Of a stretch of 64,000 nt of DNA, positions 20,054 to 28,895 are shown one piece after another. The notes below the pieces were generated by a model, which saw nothing but the letters and a program-made list of their open reading frames with translations, ran no database searches and was not told the DNA's origin. The position numbers were made by a program, and so were the translations under genes. This stretch comes from Klenkia marina. GTDB taxonomy: Bacteria > Actinomycetota > Actinomycetes > Mycobacteriales > Geodermatophilaceae. How positions within the stretch are numbered: position 1 is the first letter of the stretch; each line of letters starts with the position of its first letter. Location: positions 620,001-684,000 of the forward strand of contig NZ_FMUH01000002.1 in NCBI RefSeq assembly GCF_900101025.1. Direction: 5' to 3'.

Positions 20054-21526
20054 TCAGTCCTGACCGGTCGGCCCCGTGCGGGGCAGGCGCACGGTGAAGG
20101 TGGCGCCCGCGCCCGGGGCGGTCGACAGCTCGACGGTGCCGTTGTGCGCGGCCACCAGGGCGGACACGATCGACAGCCCCAGTCCGCTGCCGCCCACCTC
20201 GCGCGTGCGGGAGGCGTCGGCGCGGTAGAAGCGTTCGAAGACCCGCTCGGCGTCCTCGGGGGCCAGTCCCGGCCCCTCGTCGGCGACGGCGAGCAGGACG
20301 ACGTCGGGGTCGCCCGGGTCCTCGGCGACCCGCACGGTGACCGGGGCGGTGACCGGGGTGTAGGTGAGCGCGTTGGTGACCAGGTTGGCCAGCACCTGGC
20401 GCAGCCTGCCCTCGTCGCCGAGCACCACGGGGAGGTCGGTGAGGGAGTCGTCCATCGCCAGCGTGATGGGGCGGTCGGGCTGGACGGCCTGCGCGTCGTG
20501 GACGGCGTCGGCGGCCAGCTCCCCCAGGTCGACCGGGAGCGCGTCGACGGGGCGCTGCTGGTCCAGCCGGGCCAGCTGGAGGAGGTCCTCGACGAGGGAG
20601 CCCATGCGGGCGGCCTCGGACTCGATGCGGCCCATCATCCGCCGGGTCTCGGCGGGGTCGGCGTAGGCGCCCTGCCGGTGCAGCTCGGCGAACCCACGGA
20701 TCGAGGTCAGCGGGGTGCGCAGCTCGTGGCTGGCGTCGGCGACGAAGCGGCGCATGCGCGTCTCGCTGGTGCGGGCCTGCTCCTCGCTCGCCCGTGCCTG
20801 CTCCTCGCTGGCCGCCTGGGCCCGGAAGGCACCCTCGATGCGGCCGAGCATCCCGTTGAGCGCCCTCGCCAGCCGGCCGACCTCGGTGCGCTCGTCGCCC
20901 TCGGGCACGCGCTGCGAGAGGTCGCCGGCGGCGATGGCCGCCGCGGTGTGCTCGACCTCCACCAGCGGCCGCAACGAGCTGCGCACCACGAGGTAGCCGG
21001 CGACGCCGAGCACCACGAGCACGAGCACGCCGACCACGAGCTGGATGCCGACCAGGCGCCCGAGGGTCTGCTGGTCGACGGCCAGGTCGATGCCGGTGAT
21101 GACCACCTCGTCCGGGGTGACGGCGGCGGCCAGGAGCAGCCACGTGGTGCTGCCGTCCTTCGCCCGCAGCGTGAAGGGCTGGTCGTCGTAGGACGCGATC
21201 GACCCGGGGTCGATGCCCGACAGGTCGGGGACGTCGGTCGCGGTGCCGCCCTCGCCGGCGACGTTGCCGCCGGCGACGATGACGCCGGCCCCGCTGCTGT
21301 CGATGCAGGCCAGCAGGTTCTGGTTGGGGATCCGGGTGGGCCGGTTGCAGTACTCGAGGGTCGCCTGGGGGTTCTGCACGTAGGCGGCCGAGGCCTCGCG
21401 GAGCTGCTCCTCCTGCTGGCTCACCAGGTAGCTGCGCAGCAGCGACGTCGCCACGAGGCCGGTGACGGCCAGCGCGGCCGTGACCAGCAGGATCAGCAGG
21501 GCGACCAACCGCACCCGCAGCGGCAC
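20054..21526 (-). CDS. Sensor histidine kinase (PhoR-like partner)
   Basis: A roughly 490-aa membrane kinase. TM1 is LVALLILLVTAALAVTGLVA. A periplasmic domain of about 150 residues has two cysteines (LEYCNRPT, LLACIDS) that may form a disulfide. TM2 is VVGVLVLVVLGVAGYLVV, followed by HAMP and an H-box with H267 in DASHELRTPLTSI. The ATP-binding part has LANLVTNALTYTP (N box), VADEGPGLA (G1) and GGSGLGLSIV (G2). The frame stays open far upstream inside the regulator gene without a good start; I use the GTG at 21526, just before TM1, but the true start may lie up to about 21622. Confidence 0.9.
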   Translation of the reverse strand: MPLRVRLVALLILLVTAALAVTGLVATSLLRSYLVSQQEEQLREASAAYVQNPQATLEYCNRPTRIPNQNLLACIDSSGAGVIVAGGNVAGEGGTATDVPDLSGIDPGSIASYDDQPFTLRAKDGSTTWLLLAAAVTPDEVVITGIDLAVDQQTLGRLVGIQLVVGVLVLVVLGVAGYLVVRSSLRPLVEVEHTAAAIAAGDLSQRVPEGDERTEVGRLARALNGMLGRIEGAFRAQAASEEQARASEEQARTSETRMRRFVADASHELRTPLTSIRGFAELHRQGAYADPAETRRMMGRIESEAARMGSLVEDLLQLARLDQQRPVDALPVDLGELAADAVHDAQAVQPDRPITLAMDDSLTDLPVVLGDEGRLRQVLANLVTNALTYTPVTAPVTVRVAEDPGDPDVVLLAVADEGPGLAPEDAERVFERFYRADASRTREVGGSGLGLSIVSALVAAHNGTVELSTAPGAGATFTVRLPRTGPTGQD

Positions 21527-21618
21527 CCGGGGGTGCAGGGGCCGCGACGGCCGGACGGGCGGGGAGGTGGTCTCCCCGCCCGTCTCGACGGTCGTGCTGC
21601 TGTCCGGGGTGCTGATCG

Positions 21619-22341
21619 TCAGCTCCCGCGCGGCAGGCGGAGCGAGTAGCCGACCCCGCGCAGGGTGTGCAGCAGGCGGGGCTCGGTGGTGTCGATCTTG
21701 CGGCGCAGGTAGGAGATGTAGGACTCGACGACGTTGGCCTCGCCGTTGAAGTCGTAGTTCCACACGTGGTCGAGGATCTGCGCCTTGGACAGCACCCGGC
21801 CCGGGTTGCTCATCAGGTAGCGCAGCAGCTTGAACTCCGTCGGCGACAGGCTGATCAGCTCGCCGGCCTTGAGCACCTCGTGGGACTCCTCGTCGAGCTC
21901 GATGTCGGCGAAGACCAGCCGGGGCGCCTCCTCGACCGTGCGGGCGCCCTGGGTGCGGCGCAGCACCGCGCGGATGCGGGCCAGCACCTCGTCGAGGCTG
22001 AAGGGCTTGGTGACGTAGTCGTCGCCGCCCAGGGTGAGCCCGGAGACCTTGTCCTCGGCCGCGTCGCGGGCGGTGAGGAACAGCACCGGGGTGTGGGTGC
22101 CGTTCTGCCGCAACCGCCGGACGACGCCGAAGCCGTCGAGGCCGGGCATCATCACGTCGAGCACGAGCAGGTCGGGGCGGAACTGCGCCGCGGCTGCGAG
22201 GGCCTGCTGGCCGTCGGCCGCGGTGGCCACCTCGAACCCGGCGTAGCGCAGGCTGGCCGAGAGCAGCTCGCGGATGTTGGGTTCGTCGTCGACCACCAGC
22301 AGGCGTGCCTCCGGCGCTCGCTGCCCCGTGCTCGCCGACAT
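21619..22341 (-). CDS. OmpR-family response regulator, PhoP/TcrX-like
   Basis: A 240-aa regulator. The receiver has acidic pair D18-D19, phospho-acceptor D62 in LVLDVMMPG and K112 in TKPF. The winged-helix output domain contains SLSPTEFKLLRYLM and VVESYISYLRRKI. Long stretches resemble the mycobacterial PhoP (virulence regulator), including GLTLGGDDYVTKPFSL and LLHTLRGVGY. The start is the ATG at 22341 with a perfect GGGAGG site; upstream in-frame codons are less likely. It is the first gene of the operon with the kinase. A direct repeat typical of PhoP lies just upstream. Confidence 0.93.
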   Translation of the reverse strand: MSASTGQRAPEARLLVVDDEPNIRELLSASLRYAGFEVATAADGQQALAAAAQFRPDLLVLDVMMPGLDGFGVVRRLRQNGTHTPVLFLTARDAAEDKVSGLTLGGDDYVTKPFSLDEVLARIRAVLRRTQGARTVEEAPRLVFADIELDEESHEVLKAGELISLSPTEFKLLRYLMSNPGRVLSKAQILDHVWNYDFNGEANVVESYISYLRRKIDTTEPRLLHTLRGVGYSLRLPRGS

Positions 22342-22382
22342 CTGTCCTCCCGGGGACCGCTCTGGCGCCGTCGTCGTCATGG

Positions 22383-22400
22383 GCACAGCGTGGGCACAGC
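22383..22400. promoter_or_regulatory. PhoP-type direct repeat, GCACAGC-4nt-GCACAGC
   Basis: Two identical heptamers with a 4-base spacer (11-bp period) lie 42 bp before the regulator start. Mycobacterial PhoP binds TCACAGC-N4-TCACAGC. A TACCCT hexamer on the minus strand at 22418-22423 would place the transcription start just upstream, so the repeat sits in the early transcript, consistent with autoregulation. Confidence 0.55.
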
Positions 22401-22452
22401 GGCTGAGCTGGTTCTGGAGGGTACCTGTGAGGACGCTGCGAATCCTGGTCGA

Positions 22453-23238
22453 TCAGCCGGCCGGGGACATCGCCCGGCCGCGTCGCCAGTACCCGATCGC
22501 GTGGTGGCCCGCCCGGCCCAGCCCCCACCGGCTGCGCAGGTCTGCCCGGATCGTGCGCACCGCCGCGGACTCGGCGGCCACCCAGGCGAAGACGTCGTCG
22601 GACCCGGGCGGCTGCAGGGCGGCGACGGCCTCGGCCAGGGGTGAGGTCACCCCGGGCTCGGCGTCCCCGCGGTGCAGCCAGCGCACCTCGACGCCGGGCG
22701 GGGCCGGCAGTTCCTGCTCCTCCGCCGCGCCGGCCACCTCGAGCAGGGCCACGCCGCGCGTCCCGGACGTCGCGGCCCCGAGGATGCGCGCGATCGCCGG
22801 CAGGGCGGTCTCGTCGCCGGCGAGCAGCAGCCAGCCCGATGGCGGGCCGTCGTCGCGCAGACCCAGCGGTGCCGTGCTCGCCACCCCGAGGACGGCGCCC
22901 GGGGCCGCGGCCGCTGCCCAGGCCGCGGCCGGGCCGTCGCCGTGCAGCACGAAGTCGATGTCCAGCTCGCCGGTGACGGGGTCCTGCCGGCGGGCGGTGT
23001 AGCTGCGCAGGCTGACGCCGTGGCTGCCCTGCGGCCACACGATGCGGCCGTCGCGTGCGACGTCGGGCCAGTGCGGTGCCGGGTCGCCGACCCGGGGGAC
23101 GAGCAGGGCGAGCGTGGGCTCCGCGGCGGCGACCACCTCGGGTGCGCCGCGCAGGGTCACCCTGCGGACGGCGGGCGTGACGGCGCGGGCGGCCACCACG
23201 GTCAGGACGTCGACGGGGCGGGACGGCGGGTCGGTCAC
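22453..23238 (-). CDS. Siderophore-interacting protein, FAD-dependent ferric reductase
   Basis: A 261-aa ViuB-type flavoreductase that releases iron from ferri-siderophores in the cytoplasm. The FAD-binding beta barrel has VSLRSYTARR (about 76-85) and the adjoining DFVLHGDGPAAAWAA. The NAD(P)H domain has LLLAGDETALPAIARIL and FAWVAAESAAVRTIR, and the end GYWRRGR is characteristic. The GTG start is preceded by TAGGCT with an 8-base gap, hinting at a leaderless transcript. No siderophore genes adjoin it. Confidence 0.92.
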   Translation of the reverse strand: MTDPPSRPVDVLTVVAARAVTPAVRRVTLRGAPEVVAAAEPTLALLVPRVGDPAPHWPDVARDGRIVWPQGSHGVSLRSYTARRQDPVTGELDIDFVLHGDGPAAAWAAAAAPGAVLGVASTAPLGLRDDGPPSGWLLLAGDETALPAIARILGAATSGTRGVALLEVAGAAEEQELPAPPGVEVRWLHRGDAEPGVTSPLAEAVAALQPPGSDDVFAWVAAESAAVRTIRADLRSRWGLGRAGHHAIGYWRRGRAMSPAG

Positions 23239-23558
23239 GACCGGCCAGCCTAGATCGGTGCGCCGACCAGGGCCCGGGACGGGCCGACCCGGCCGGTCCC
23301 GGGGGAGGGGACGACCGGGTCGGCGATCGCGGGGTCGGGCTCACCGAGAGTGAGGGCGCCGGCGCTCGGAGCTGCGCCGATGTCCGCCGTTCCGACCTGG
23401 TGACCACGCTACGTGAGCCGCGGCGCCGGGGGCACCCCTGTGGTCGGCGACCTCACCCGGTGGGGTGACACCGGCGCTTCCGCAGGCCGCGGGGGTCATC
23501 AGGTGTGCGGCCAGGCCCTGCCGGATAACTCCCCGGCACCGCATCCGAGGAGGACCCC
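23239..23558. other. 320-bp intergenic region, no gene seen
   Basis: This region separates divergent genes. It holds the possible -10 box of the siderophore-interacting protein (23247-23252, minus), a small hairpin TCACCC-GGTG-GGGTGA around 23451-23466, and the candidate stress promoter before the DUF2945 gene. I see no RNA gene or convincing reading frame. Confidence 0.5.
23502..23528 (+). promoter_or_regulatory. Candidate general-stress (SigB/SigF-type) promoter
   Basis: GGTGT, 16 bases, then GGATAA resembles the actinobacterial stress-sigma pattern GGTTT-N15-16-GGGTAA. It lies 30 bp before the ATG of the DUF2945 gene. The match is imperfect at both elements. Confidence 0.3.
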
Positions 23559-23768
23559 ATGAGCGACGACCTGAAGAAGGGTGACGACGTCACCTGGAAG
23601 ACCCACGGCACCGAGACCGAGGGGACCGTCACCCGCAAGATCACCGACGACACCGAGGCCGCCGGTCGCACCGTGAAGGCCAGCGACGACGACCCGCAGT
23701 ACGAGGTGAAGAGCGACAAGTCGGGCAAGAAGGCCGTGCACAAGCCCGAAGCCCTCGACAAGCAGTAG
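23559..23768 (+). CDS. DUF2945 / hypervirulence-associated TUDOR-domain protein, 69 aa
   Basis: ATG follows a strong GAGGAGGA site. The product begins MSDDLKKGDDVTWKTHGTET and contains EGTVTRKITDD and DPQYEVKSDKSGKKAVHKPE, the compact SH3/TUDOR-like fold of DUF2945. It is small, soluble and highly charged. Family members are widespread in bacteria with no proven reaction; stress or DNA association is often suspected. It appears to be monocistronic. Confidence 0.85.
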   Translation: MSDDLKKGDDVTWKTHGTETEGTVTRKITDDTEAAGRTVKASDDDPQYEVKSDKSGKKAVHKPEALDKQ

Positions 23769-23798
23769 CCCGGCAGCGGCGGTCAGCGCCGCCGCCGG

Positions 23799-24677
23799 TC
23801 AGCGGCGGCGCTGGTCGGCCTCCTCCTCGGCGATCTCCTCCGCGCCCCGCCGGCGGAACAGCTTGGAGCCGGGGAAGCCCTTGGCCAGCTCGCGGAGGTC
23901 CTGGACGGTGTCCAGCAGGGCGTGGACGTCGGGGGCGACGCCGTCCAGCGAGGCGAGCACGGGCAGGACGTCGTCGTCCAGGTGCCCGACCAGGGCCGGC
24001 AGCCGGTCGACCAGGTGCACCAAGGCCTCGACCTCGGCCGGGTCGAGGTCGTCGGCGAACCGCTGCAGCAGCGGCGCCAGCTTGGCGAGCGCGGGCTCGT
24101 AGGCGGTGACCAGGGGCGTGGCGCGGTCCAGCAGACCCCCGGCGGAGGCGACCAGCTCGTCGGCCCGTCCCCGGGTCGCGCGGGCCTCGGCCACCAGCCC
24201 GTCGGCCGCCGCGCGGGTGTCCTGGATGCCGGTGATGGCGGCGTCGGCGGCGCCGCGGGTGTCCTCGATGCCGCGGATGGCGGCGTCGGCGGCGCCGCGG
24301 GTGTCCTCGATGCCGCGGATGGCGGCGTCGGCGGAGCCGCGGGTCTCTTCGATGCCGCGGATGGCGGCGTCGGCGGAGCCGCGGGTCTCTTCGATGCCGC
24401 GGATGGCGGCGTCGGCGGAGCCGCGGGTCTCCCGGATGCCGCGGATGGCGGCGTCGGCGCGTTCCCGGGTGCCGTCGACCGCAGCGACGGCGTCCTCGGC
24501 GCGGTCGACGACGGCTTCGACGCGGGCCAGCAGGACCGACACCCGGTCGATGAGCAGCTCGGCCTGGCCGACCGCGGTGACCACCCGGGGCACCAGGGCG
24601 AGGGACTCGGTGACCAGGTCGCGCAACCCCTCGGCCGCGGCGAACAGGTCGGCGGGGCCGGGGATCGGGAGCTTCAC
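23799..24677 (-). CDS. Coiled-coil protein with tandem 14-residue repeats
   Basis: A 292-aa protein. After a short N-terminal part (MKLPIPGPADLFAAAEGL), residues around 66-160 are near-identical 14-mers ADAAIRGIEETRGS, six clear copies plus degenerate flanks. Each is two heptads, so the region should be a long coiled coil. The C-terminal half (YEPALAKLAPLLQRFADDLD) is helical. No signal peptide or membrane helix. Relatives in actinobacteria carry misleading names such as ribulose bisphosphate carboxylase; nothing here supports that. GTG at 24677 has TAGCGT 7 bp upstream (24685-24690), a leaderless pattern. Confidence 0.8.
   Translation of the reverse strand: MKLPIPGPADLFAAAEGLRDLVTESLALVPRVVTAVGQAELLIDRVSVLLARVEAVVDRAEDAVAAVDGTRERADAAIRGIRETRGSADAAIRGIEETRGSADAAIRGIEETRGSADAAIRGIEDTRGAADAAIRGIEDTRGAADAAITGIQDTRAAADGLVAEARATRGRADELVASAGGLLDRATPLVTAYEPALAKLAPLLQRFADDLDPAEVEALVHLVDRLPALVGHLDDDVLPVLASLDGVAPDVHALLDTVQDLRELAKGFPGSKLFRRRGAEEIAEEEADQRRR
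24199..24480. repeat. 42-bp tandem repeat array inside a coding region
   Basis: The element gcgtcggc recurs at 24241, 24283, 24325, 24367, 24409 and 24451, exactly 42 bp apart, with a diverged copy near 24199. Two central copies are identical over the whole unit. The unit length is a multiple of three, so copy-number change keeps the reading frame and alters coiled-coil length by 14 residues. Confidence 0.9.
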
Positions 24678-24684
24678 CGGGCCG

Positions 24685-24690
24685 ACGCTA
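24685..24690 (-). promoter_or_regulatory. -10 hexamer for leaderless repeat-protein mRNA
   Basis: TAGCGT on the minus strand, followed by 7 bases and the GTG start at 24677. Confidence 0.45.
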
Positions 24691-24842
24691 CGCAGGGCGG
24701 TGCCGGTGCGCGACGGCGCCGGAGGTCGACATGACGGCCTGTCGACGAGGCGATCACTCGGCGTGGGAATCACACTGCTGCGATTCGAGCCGTATCGTGG
24801 TCGTGCCCGGACGCTGCGTGCGCGCGGGGACCACGATGTGAG

Positions 24843-26894
24843 GTGCGGACACCGGTGGCGGACGAGGGCAGGCGCGGGGGACCCGACAGCGGTCCCGCAG
24901 CCGACCCCTCGGGTCCTGCCCGGGTCCGCGGCGCGGCCACCGACGCCCAGCTCACGGTCGAGGCCCTGCTGGCCCGCTCACGGGGGACGAGCGCCGCCCC
25001 CGGCCGCCGGCGGGCCGACCGACGCACCGCCGCCGCGGCACCGCCGTCCCGGCCGTCCTCGTCGGCTCCGCGGCCGAGCACGACCACCCCGCCCCCGTCG
25101 GCCCGACCGAGCACGCCGCCCCCGGCTCCGCGACCGCTCCCCGTGGCCCCGGTGGACGCCGACCCGGTGCACCGGCTGCCGCTGCCCCCCGCCCCGCCCG
25201 TGGCGGACCCCGCTCCCGTGGCCGAACCCGCTCCCGTGGCGCACTCCGCTCCCGTGGCCGAACCCGCTCCCGTGGCCGAACCCGCTCCCGTGGCCGGGCC
25301 GGTGCCGGCCCCGCCGGCCACCAGCGAGCTCCCGGCATCGGGCATCGTGCAGGCGCCGGCCACCAGCTCCCTCCCGGCGCAGACCGGTGGCCCGCGGCCC
25401 ACGCTGCCGCCGGTCCCCGAGTCCGACGCGGTCCGCACCTCCGCGCCGGTGCCGGCGCTGCCGGGCACCGAGCGGGCCACCCGGGCCGCCGCAGCCGAGG
25501 TCGCACCCGCCCCGACGGTGACCGGGCCCGCCGAGGACCGGTCGCACCGGCCCTCGGCGCCGGTGCCGCCGTTGCCGGGCACGGAGCGCGCCGTCCGGCA
25601 CTCCGCCCCGGTGCCCCCCCTGCCCGGCCAGCGGGCGGCCACGCCGCTGCCGCCCATCCCCGGCCGCGACGTCCCGCTGCCGAAGGCCCCCCGCGCCCCG
25701 ATGAGCCCGCTGCTGCGGCGCCTGGTGCGGGTCGCCGTGGTGCTGGGCGTCCTGGTCGGGCTGGTGGCCGGCTACTACGTGGGTCTGTACTTCTACGCCG
25801 ACCGCACGATGGACCGCGTCGCCGCGCTCAGCCCGCAGGGCCCCGAGGTCCTCGCCCCCCAGCTGCAGGACGCCGCCACCACCTGGCTGGTGCTCGGCGC
25901 AGGGGACGGCCGGGTCGCACCCAGTCTGCTGCGGGTGCCCCAGGACGGTGCCTCGGCCGTGGTCGTCGACGTCCCGCCGACCACGCTGGTGGACACCCCG
26001 GAGTGCCGGGACGCCGGCGGCGCGGTGCGGGCGCCCACGACCGAGACCGTGACCGCCTCCTACCTGCAGGGTGGCCCGTCGTGCCTGGTGCGCGCCGTGC
26101 AGCAGGTGACCGGGTTGCGGGTGGACCACCTGCTCGAGGTCGACCTGGCCCAGCTGGACGCCCCGGCGTCGTGCCCGACCGACGGGCTGCCCGTCGCCGA
26201 CCTCGCGATGGCGCTGAACCCGGTGCGGGCGACGTCCGTGCTCGTGTCGGCCGCCGACGCCCTCACCCTCGACGAGGACACGTCGCTGGGCGCCCTGCGC
26301 TCGCTGGCGAGCACGCTGCGCGACCTGCCCGCCGACGCGGTGCAACGCACGCAGCTGCCGGTCCTGCGGGTCGGCTACGTGCCCGCCGGCGGCACCGAGG
26401 CGCGCGTGCTGCTGGACGACGTCGCGACCCGCGCCCTCGTCGAGTCGCTGCTGTCCACCGGGGAGCTGCCCGAGCCGGTCGAGGTCCCCCCGGCGGCCGA
26501 CCCCGCGGCGGGCACGGCTGCGGTGGTGTCCGTGGCGCCCGCCGGCATCCCCGTGCAGGTGCTCGACGCCTCCGGTGCCGCCGACCCCGCAGCGGGTCCC
26601 GGCGCGGCGGTGGCATCGGCGCTGGCCGGCCAGGGCTTCGTCGTCCCCGCGGTCGTCCCGGAGCCCGCGGCCACCCCCGTCAGCGTCGTCCGCTACGCCC
26701 CCGAGCTGGTCGAGCAGGCGCGCGCGGTGGCCGCGGCGGTGCCGGGCGCGGTGCTCGAGCCCAGCAGCGCCACCGGCGGGTCGATCCAGCTGGTGGTGGC
26801 CGGCCCCGACCTCGCGGTCGTGCCGGTGGCGGTCGGCGCCGAGGTGCCGGGGATCGCGCCGTCCCCCGCCGAGCGCACCGCCACCTGCGGCTGA
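24843..26894 (+). CDS. Membrane-anchored LCP-like/LytR_C envelope protein
   Basis: A 683-aa protein. Residues 1-285 are cytoplasmic, low-complexity and rich in proline and alanine. A single helix follows (VAVVLGVLVGLVAGYYVGLY, about 295-314). Outside is a degenerate LytR-CpsA-Psr domain (TWLVLGAGDGR, GGPSCLVRAVQQVTGLRVDHLLEVD), then a LytR_C domain (GIPVQVLDASGAADPAAGPG to IQLVVAGPD). The LCP catalytic arginine/aspartate positions appear replaced (VDVPPTTLVD where SIPRDS is usual), so teichoic-acid or arabinogalactan ligase activity is doubtful. Start is GTG 24843 or 24855. Confidence 0.75.
   Translation: MRTPVADEGRRGGPDSGPAADPSGPARVRGAATDAQLTVEALLARSRGTSAAPGRRRADRRTAAAAPPSRPSSSAPRPSTTTPPPSARPSTPPPAPRPLPVAPVDADPVHRLPLPPAPPVADPAPVAEPAPVAHSAPVAEPAPVAEPAPVAGPVPAPPATSELPASGIVQAPATSSLPAQTGGPRPTLPPVPESDAVRTSAPVPALPGTERATRAAAAEVAPAPTVTGPAEDRSHRPSAPVPPLPGTERAVRHSAPVPPLPGQRAATPLPPIPGRDVPLPKAPRAPMSPLLRRLVRVAVVLGVLVGLVAGYYVGLYFYADRTMDRVAALSPQGPEVLAPQLQDAATTWLVLGAGDGRVAPSLLRVPQDGASAVVVDVPPTTLVDTPECRDAGGAVRAPTTETVTASYLQGGPSCLVRAVQQVTGLRVDHLLEVDLAQLDAPASCPTDGLPVADLAMALNPVRATSVLVSAADALTLDEDTSLGALRSLASTLRDLPADAVQRTQLPVLRVGYVPAGGTEARVLLDDVATRALVESLLSTGELPEPVEVPPAADPAAGTAAVVSVAPAGIPVQVLDASGAADPAAGPGAAVASALAGQGFVVPAVVPEPAATPVSVVRYAPELVEQARAVAAAVPGAVLEPSSATGGSIQLVVAGPDLAVVPVAVGAEVPGIAPSPAERTATCG
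25206..25296. repeat. 18-bp tandem repeat encoding VAEPAP
   Basis: The element cgctcccgtggc recurs at 25211, 25229, 25247, 25265 and 25283. It encodes five hexapeptides of the type VAEPAP in the cytoplasmic proline-rich part of the LCP-like protein. The unit length is a multiple of three, so slippage keeps the frame. Confidence 0.85.
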
Positions 26895-26902
26895 CAGCAC
26901 GA

Positions 26903-26932
26903 GGCCCCGCCGACCAGCAGGTCGACGGGGCC
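26903..26932. terminator. Bidirectional hairpin between LCP-like gene and pstB
   Basis: GGCCCCGCCGACC and GGTCGACGGGGCC form a 13-bp stem with one mismatch around AGCA. It lies in the 116-bp gap between convergent genes. Confidence 0.6.
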
Positions 26933-27010
26933 CGGTGAGGTGCTGGAACGGCCTCGTCCCGGGATCCCGCGGCGCGCGCAGCGTGTCGTGGGAGCGACGA
27001 GGTCCTTCGG

Positions 27011-27790
27011 TCAGCCGAAGCGGCCGGAGATGTAGTCCTCGGTGGCCTTCTGGTCGGGGTTGGAGAAGATCTTCTCGGTCGGGTTGAACTCGATGAGCCG
27101 ACCGGGCTGACCCACGCCGTTGAGGTTGAAGAAGCCGGTCTGCTCGCTGACGCGGGCGGCCTGCTGCATGTTGTGCGTGACGATGACGATGGTGAAGCGG
27201 TCCTTCAGCTCCGTCATGAGGTCCTCGATGGCCAGCGTCGAGATCGGGTCCAGGGCCGAGCAGGGCTCGTCCATGAGCAGGACCTCGGGCTGCACGGCGA
27301 TCGCACGGGCGATGCACAGGCGCTGCTGCTGGCCACCGGACAGGCCCGAGCCGGGGCGGTCGAGGCGGTCCTTGACCTCGTTCCAGAGGTTGGCGCCCCG
27401 CAGCGAGGACTCGACGAGGTCGTCGAGGTCGTTCTTCTTCATCTTCTTGCTGTTCAGCCGCACGCCGGCGACGACGTTGTCGTAGATCGACATCGTCGGG
27501 AACGGGTTGGGGCGCTGGAACACCATGCCGATCTGGCGGCGGACGTCGACCGGGTCGACGTCGGAGCCGTAGAGGTCCTGGCCGTCGATGACGACCTTGC
27601 CCTCGACGCGGGCGCCGGGGATGACCTCGTGCATGCGGTTCAGCGACCGCAGGAAGGTGGACTTGCCGCAGCCCGAGGGCCCGATGAGCGCCGTGACGCT
27701 GCGGGGCTCGATCGAGACGTTGACGCCCTCCACGGCCTTGAAGTTGCCGTAGAAGATGTCCAGGTCCGAGACGTCGATGCGCTTGGCCAT
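27011..27790 (-). CDS. pstB: Phosphate ABC transporter ATPase PstB
   Basis: The 259-aa ATP-hydrolysing subunit of the high-affinity phosphate importer, on the cytoplasmic face. Walker A is [19 protein letters not shown] (38-56), signature [14 protein letters not shown], Walker [14 protein letters not shown], and the switch histidine is in [12 protein letters not shown]. Length is normal. It is the last gene of pstSCAB, 25 bp after pstA. It corresponds in synteny to mycobacterial phoT. Confidence 0.98.
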   Translation of the reverse strand: MAKRIDVSDLDIFYGNFKAVEGVNVSIEPRSVTALIGPSGCGKSTFLRSLNRMHEVIPGARVEGKVVIDGQDLYGSDVDPVDVRRQIGMVFQRPNPFPTMSIYDNVVAGVRLNSKKMKKNDLDDLVESSLRGANLWNEVKDRLDRPGSGLSGGQQQRLCIARAIAVQPEVLLMDEPCSALDPISTLAIEDLMTELKDRFTIVIVTHNMQQAARVSEQTGFFNLNGVGQPGRLIEFNPTEKIFSNPDQKATEDYISGRFG

Positions 27791-27815
27791 GTCTGGTGTG
27801 CTCCTGGTTCCTCGG

Positions 27816-28895
27816 TCAGCGACCGGTCTTGGGGGCGAAGAAACGACTGATCAGGCGGGCCACGACGTTGAGGGCCATGACGATGATGATGAGCACCAGA
27901 GCGGCTGTCCAGGCCCGCTCGATGCCGAACTCCGGCGGCACGCCCGGCTGGGTGAGCTGGTAGTACGCGTAGACCGGCAGGGTGGCCATGCGGCCGTCGA
28001 ACGGGTCGAAGTTGGTGGCGGCCGTGATGCCGACGATCACCAGCAGCGGCGCGGTCTCGCCGATCACGCGGGCGATGGCCAGCGTCACCGAGGTGCCCAG
28101 GCCCGCGATCGCGGTGGGGACGACGACCTTGAGGATCGTGCGCCACTTGGAGACGCCGAGGGCGTAGGAGGCCTCGCGCAGCTCGTTCGGGACGAGCTTG
28201 AGCACCTCCTCCGAGGACCGGACGACGACCGGGATCATCAGCACCGACAGCGCGACGGCGCCGCCGAGGCCGAACCGGATGCCGGGGCCGAAGAAGATCG
28301 CGAACAGCGCGTAGGCGAACAGGCCGGCCACGATGGAGGGGATGCCGGTCATCACGTCGACGAAGAAGGTGAGCACCTTCTTCAGGCGGCCCTTGCCGTA
28401 CTCGACCAGGTAGATGGCGGCCAGCAGCCCGACCGGGACGGAGATGACCGCTGCCAGGGCCGTGATGATCAGCGTGCCCATGATGGCGTGGTAGGCACCG
28501 CCGCCCTCGCCGACGACCCCGACCATCGAGTTGCTGAAGAACGTGCCGTCGAGCCGGCCGACGCCGTTGCTGACCACCGTGTAGATCAGCGAGACCAGCG
28601 GCACCATCGCGACGGCGAAGGCGGAGCTGACCAGAGCGGTCACCAGGCGGTCGGTGGCCTTGCGGCGGCCCTCGACGACCCGGGAGACGACGTAGGTGAC
28701 CAGGCAGCCCAGCACGATGCCGAGGACGGCGAACAGGCCCCAGGACCAGCCGGAGGCGGCCGTGAGGACGGCGGCGAGCGCGAGCCCGGCGGCGAACACC
28801 GCGGTGCCGCCGAAGCGGGGCAGCCCGCGGCGCTGGCGCACGGCGGGGGCCAGGGGCTCGGGGGCCTCCGGGCGGACGGGGGTGGCGGTGCTCAT
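27816..28895 (-). CDS. pstA: Phosphate ABC transporter permease PstA
   Basis: A 359-aa inner-membrane permease with about eight helices, longer than usual because of an N-terminal extension holding two extra helices ([20 protein letters not shown] and [18 protein letters not shown]). The EAA-type loop is [21 protein letters not shown]. Its ATG overlaps the pstC stop (ATGA), so the two permeases are coupled and should form a heterodimer. Confidence 0.96.
   Translation of the reverse strand: MSTATPVRPEAPEPLAPAVRQRRGLPRFGGTAVFAAGLALAAVLTAASGWSWGLFAVLGIVLGCLVTYVVSRVVEGRRKATDRLVTALVSSAFAVAMVPLVSLIYTVVSNGVGRLDGTFFSNSMVGVVGEGGGAYHAIMGTLIITALAAVISVPVGLLAAIYLVEYGKGRLKKVLTFFVDVMTGIPSIVAGLFAYALFAIFFGPGIRFGLGGAVALSVLMIPVVVRSSEEVLKLVPNELREASYALGVSKWRTILKVVVPTAIAGLGTSVTLAIARVIGETAPLLVIVGITAATNFDPFDGRMATLPVYAYYQLTQPGVPPEFGIERAWTAALVLIIIVMALNVVARLISRFFAPKTGR

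Noticed and set aside
21619-22341. Calling the regulator the phosphate regulator PhoP/RegX3
   Set aside because: Sequence resembles mycobacterial PhoP (virulence), and senX3/phoU with PHO boxes lie separately at the right end.
24199-24480. Regular 42-bp repeats considered as a CRISPR-like array
   Set aside because: There are no unique spacers; units are adjacent and encode an in-frame coiled coil.
23799-24677. Name ribulose bisphosphate carboxylase used for similar proteins
   Set aside because: No Rubisco motif is present; the sequence is a repetitive coiled coil.
24829-24837. ATCGTGGTC...GACCACGAT inverted repeat before the LCP-like gene as an operator
   Set aside because: The 9-bp arms (24794-24802 and 24829-24837) are separated by 26 bases and no regulator is linked; too weak to list.
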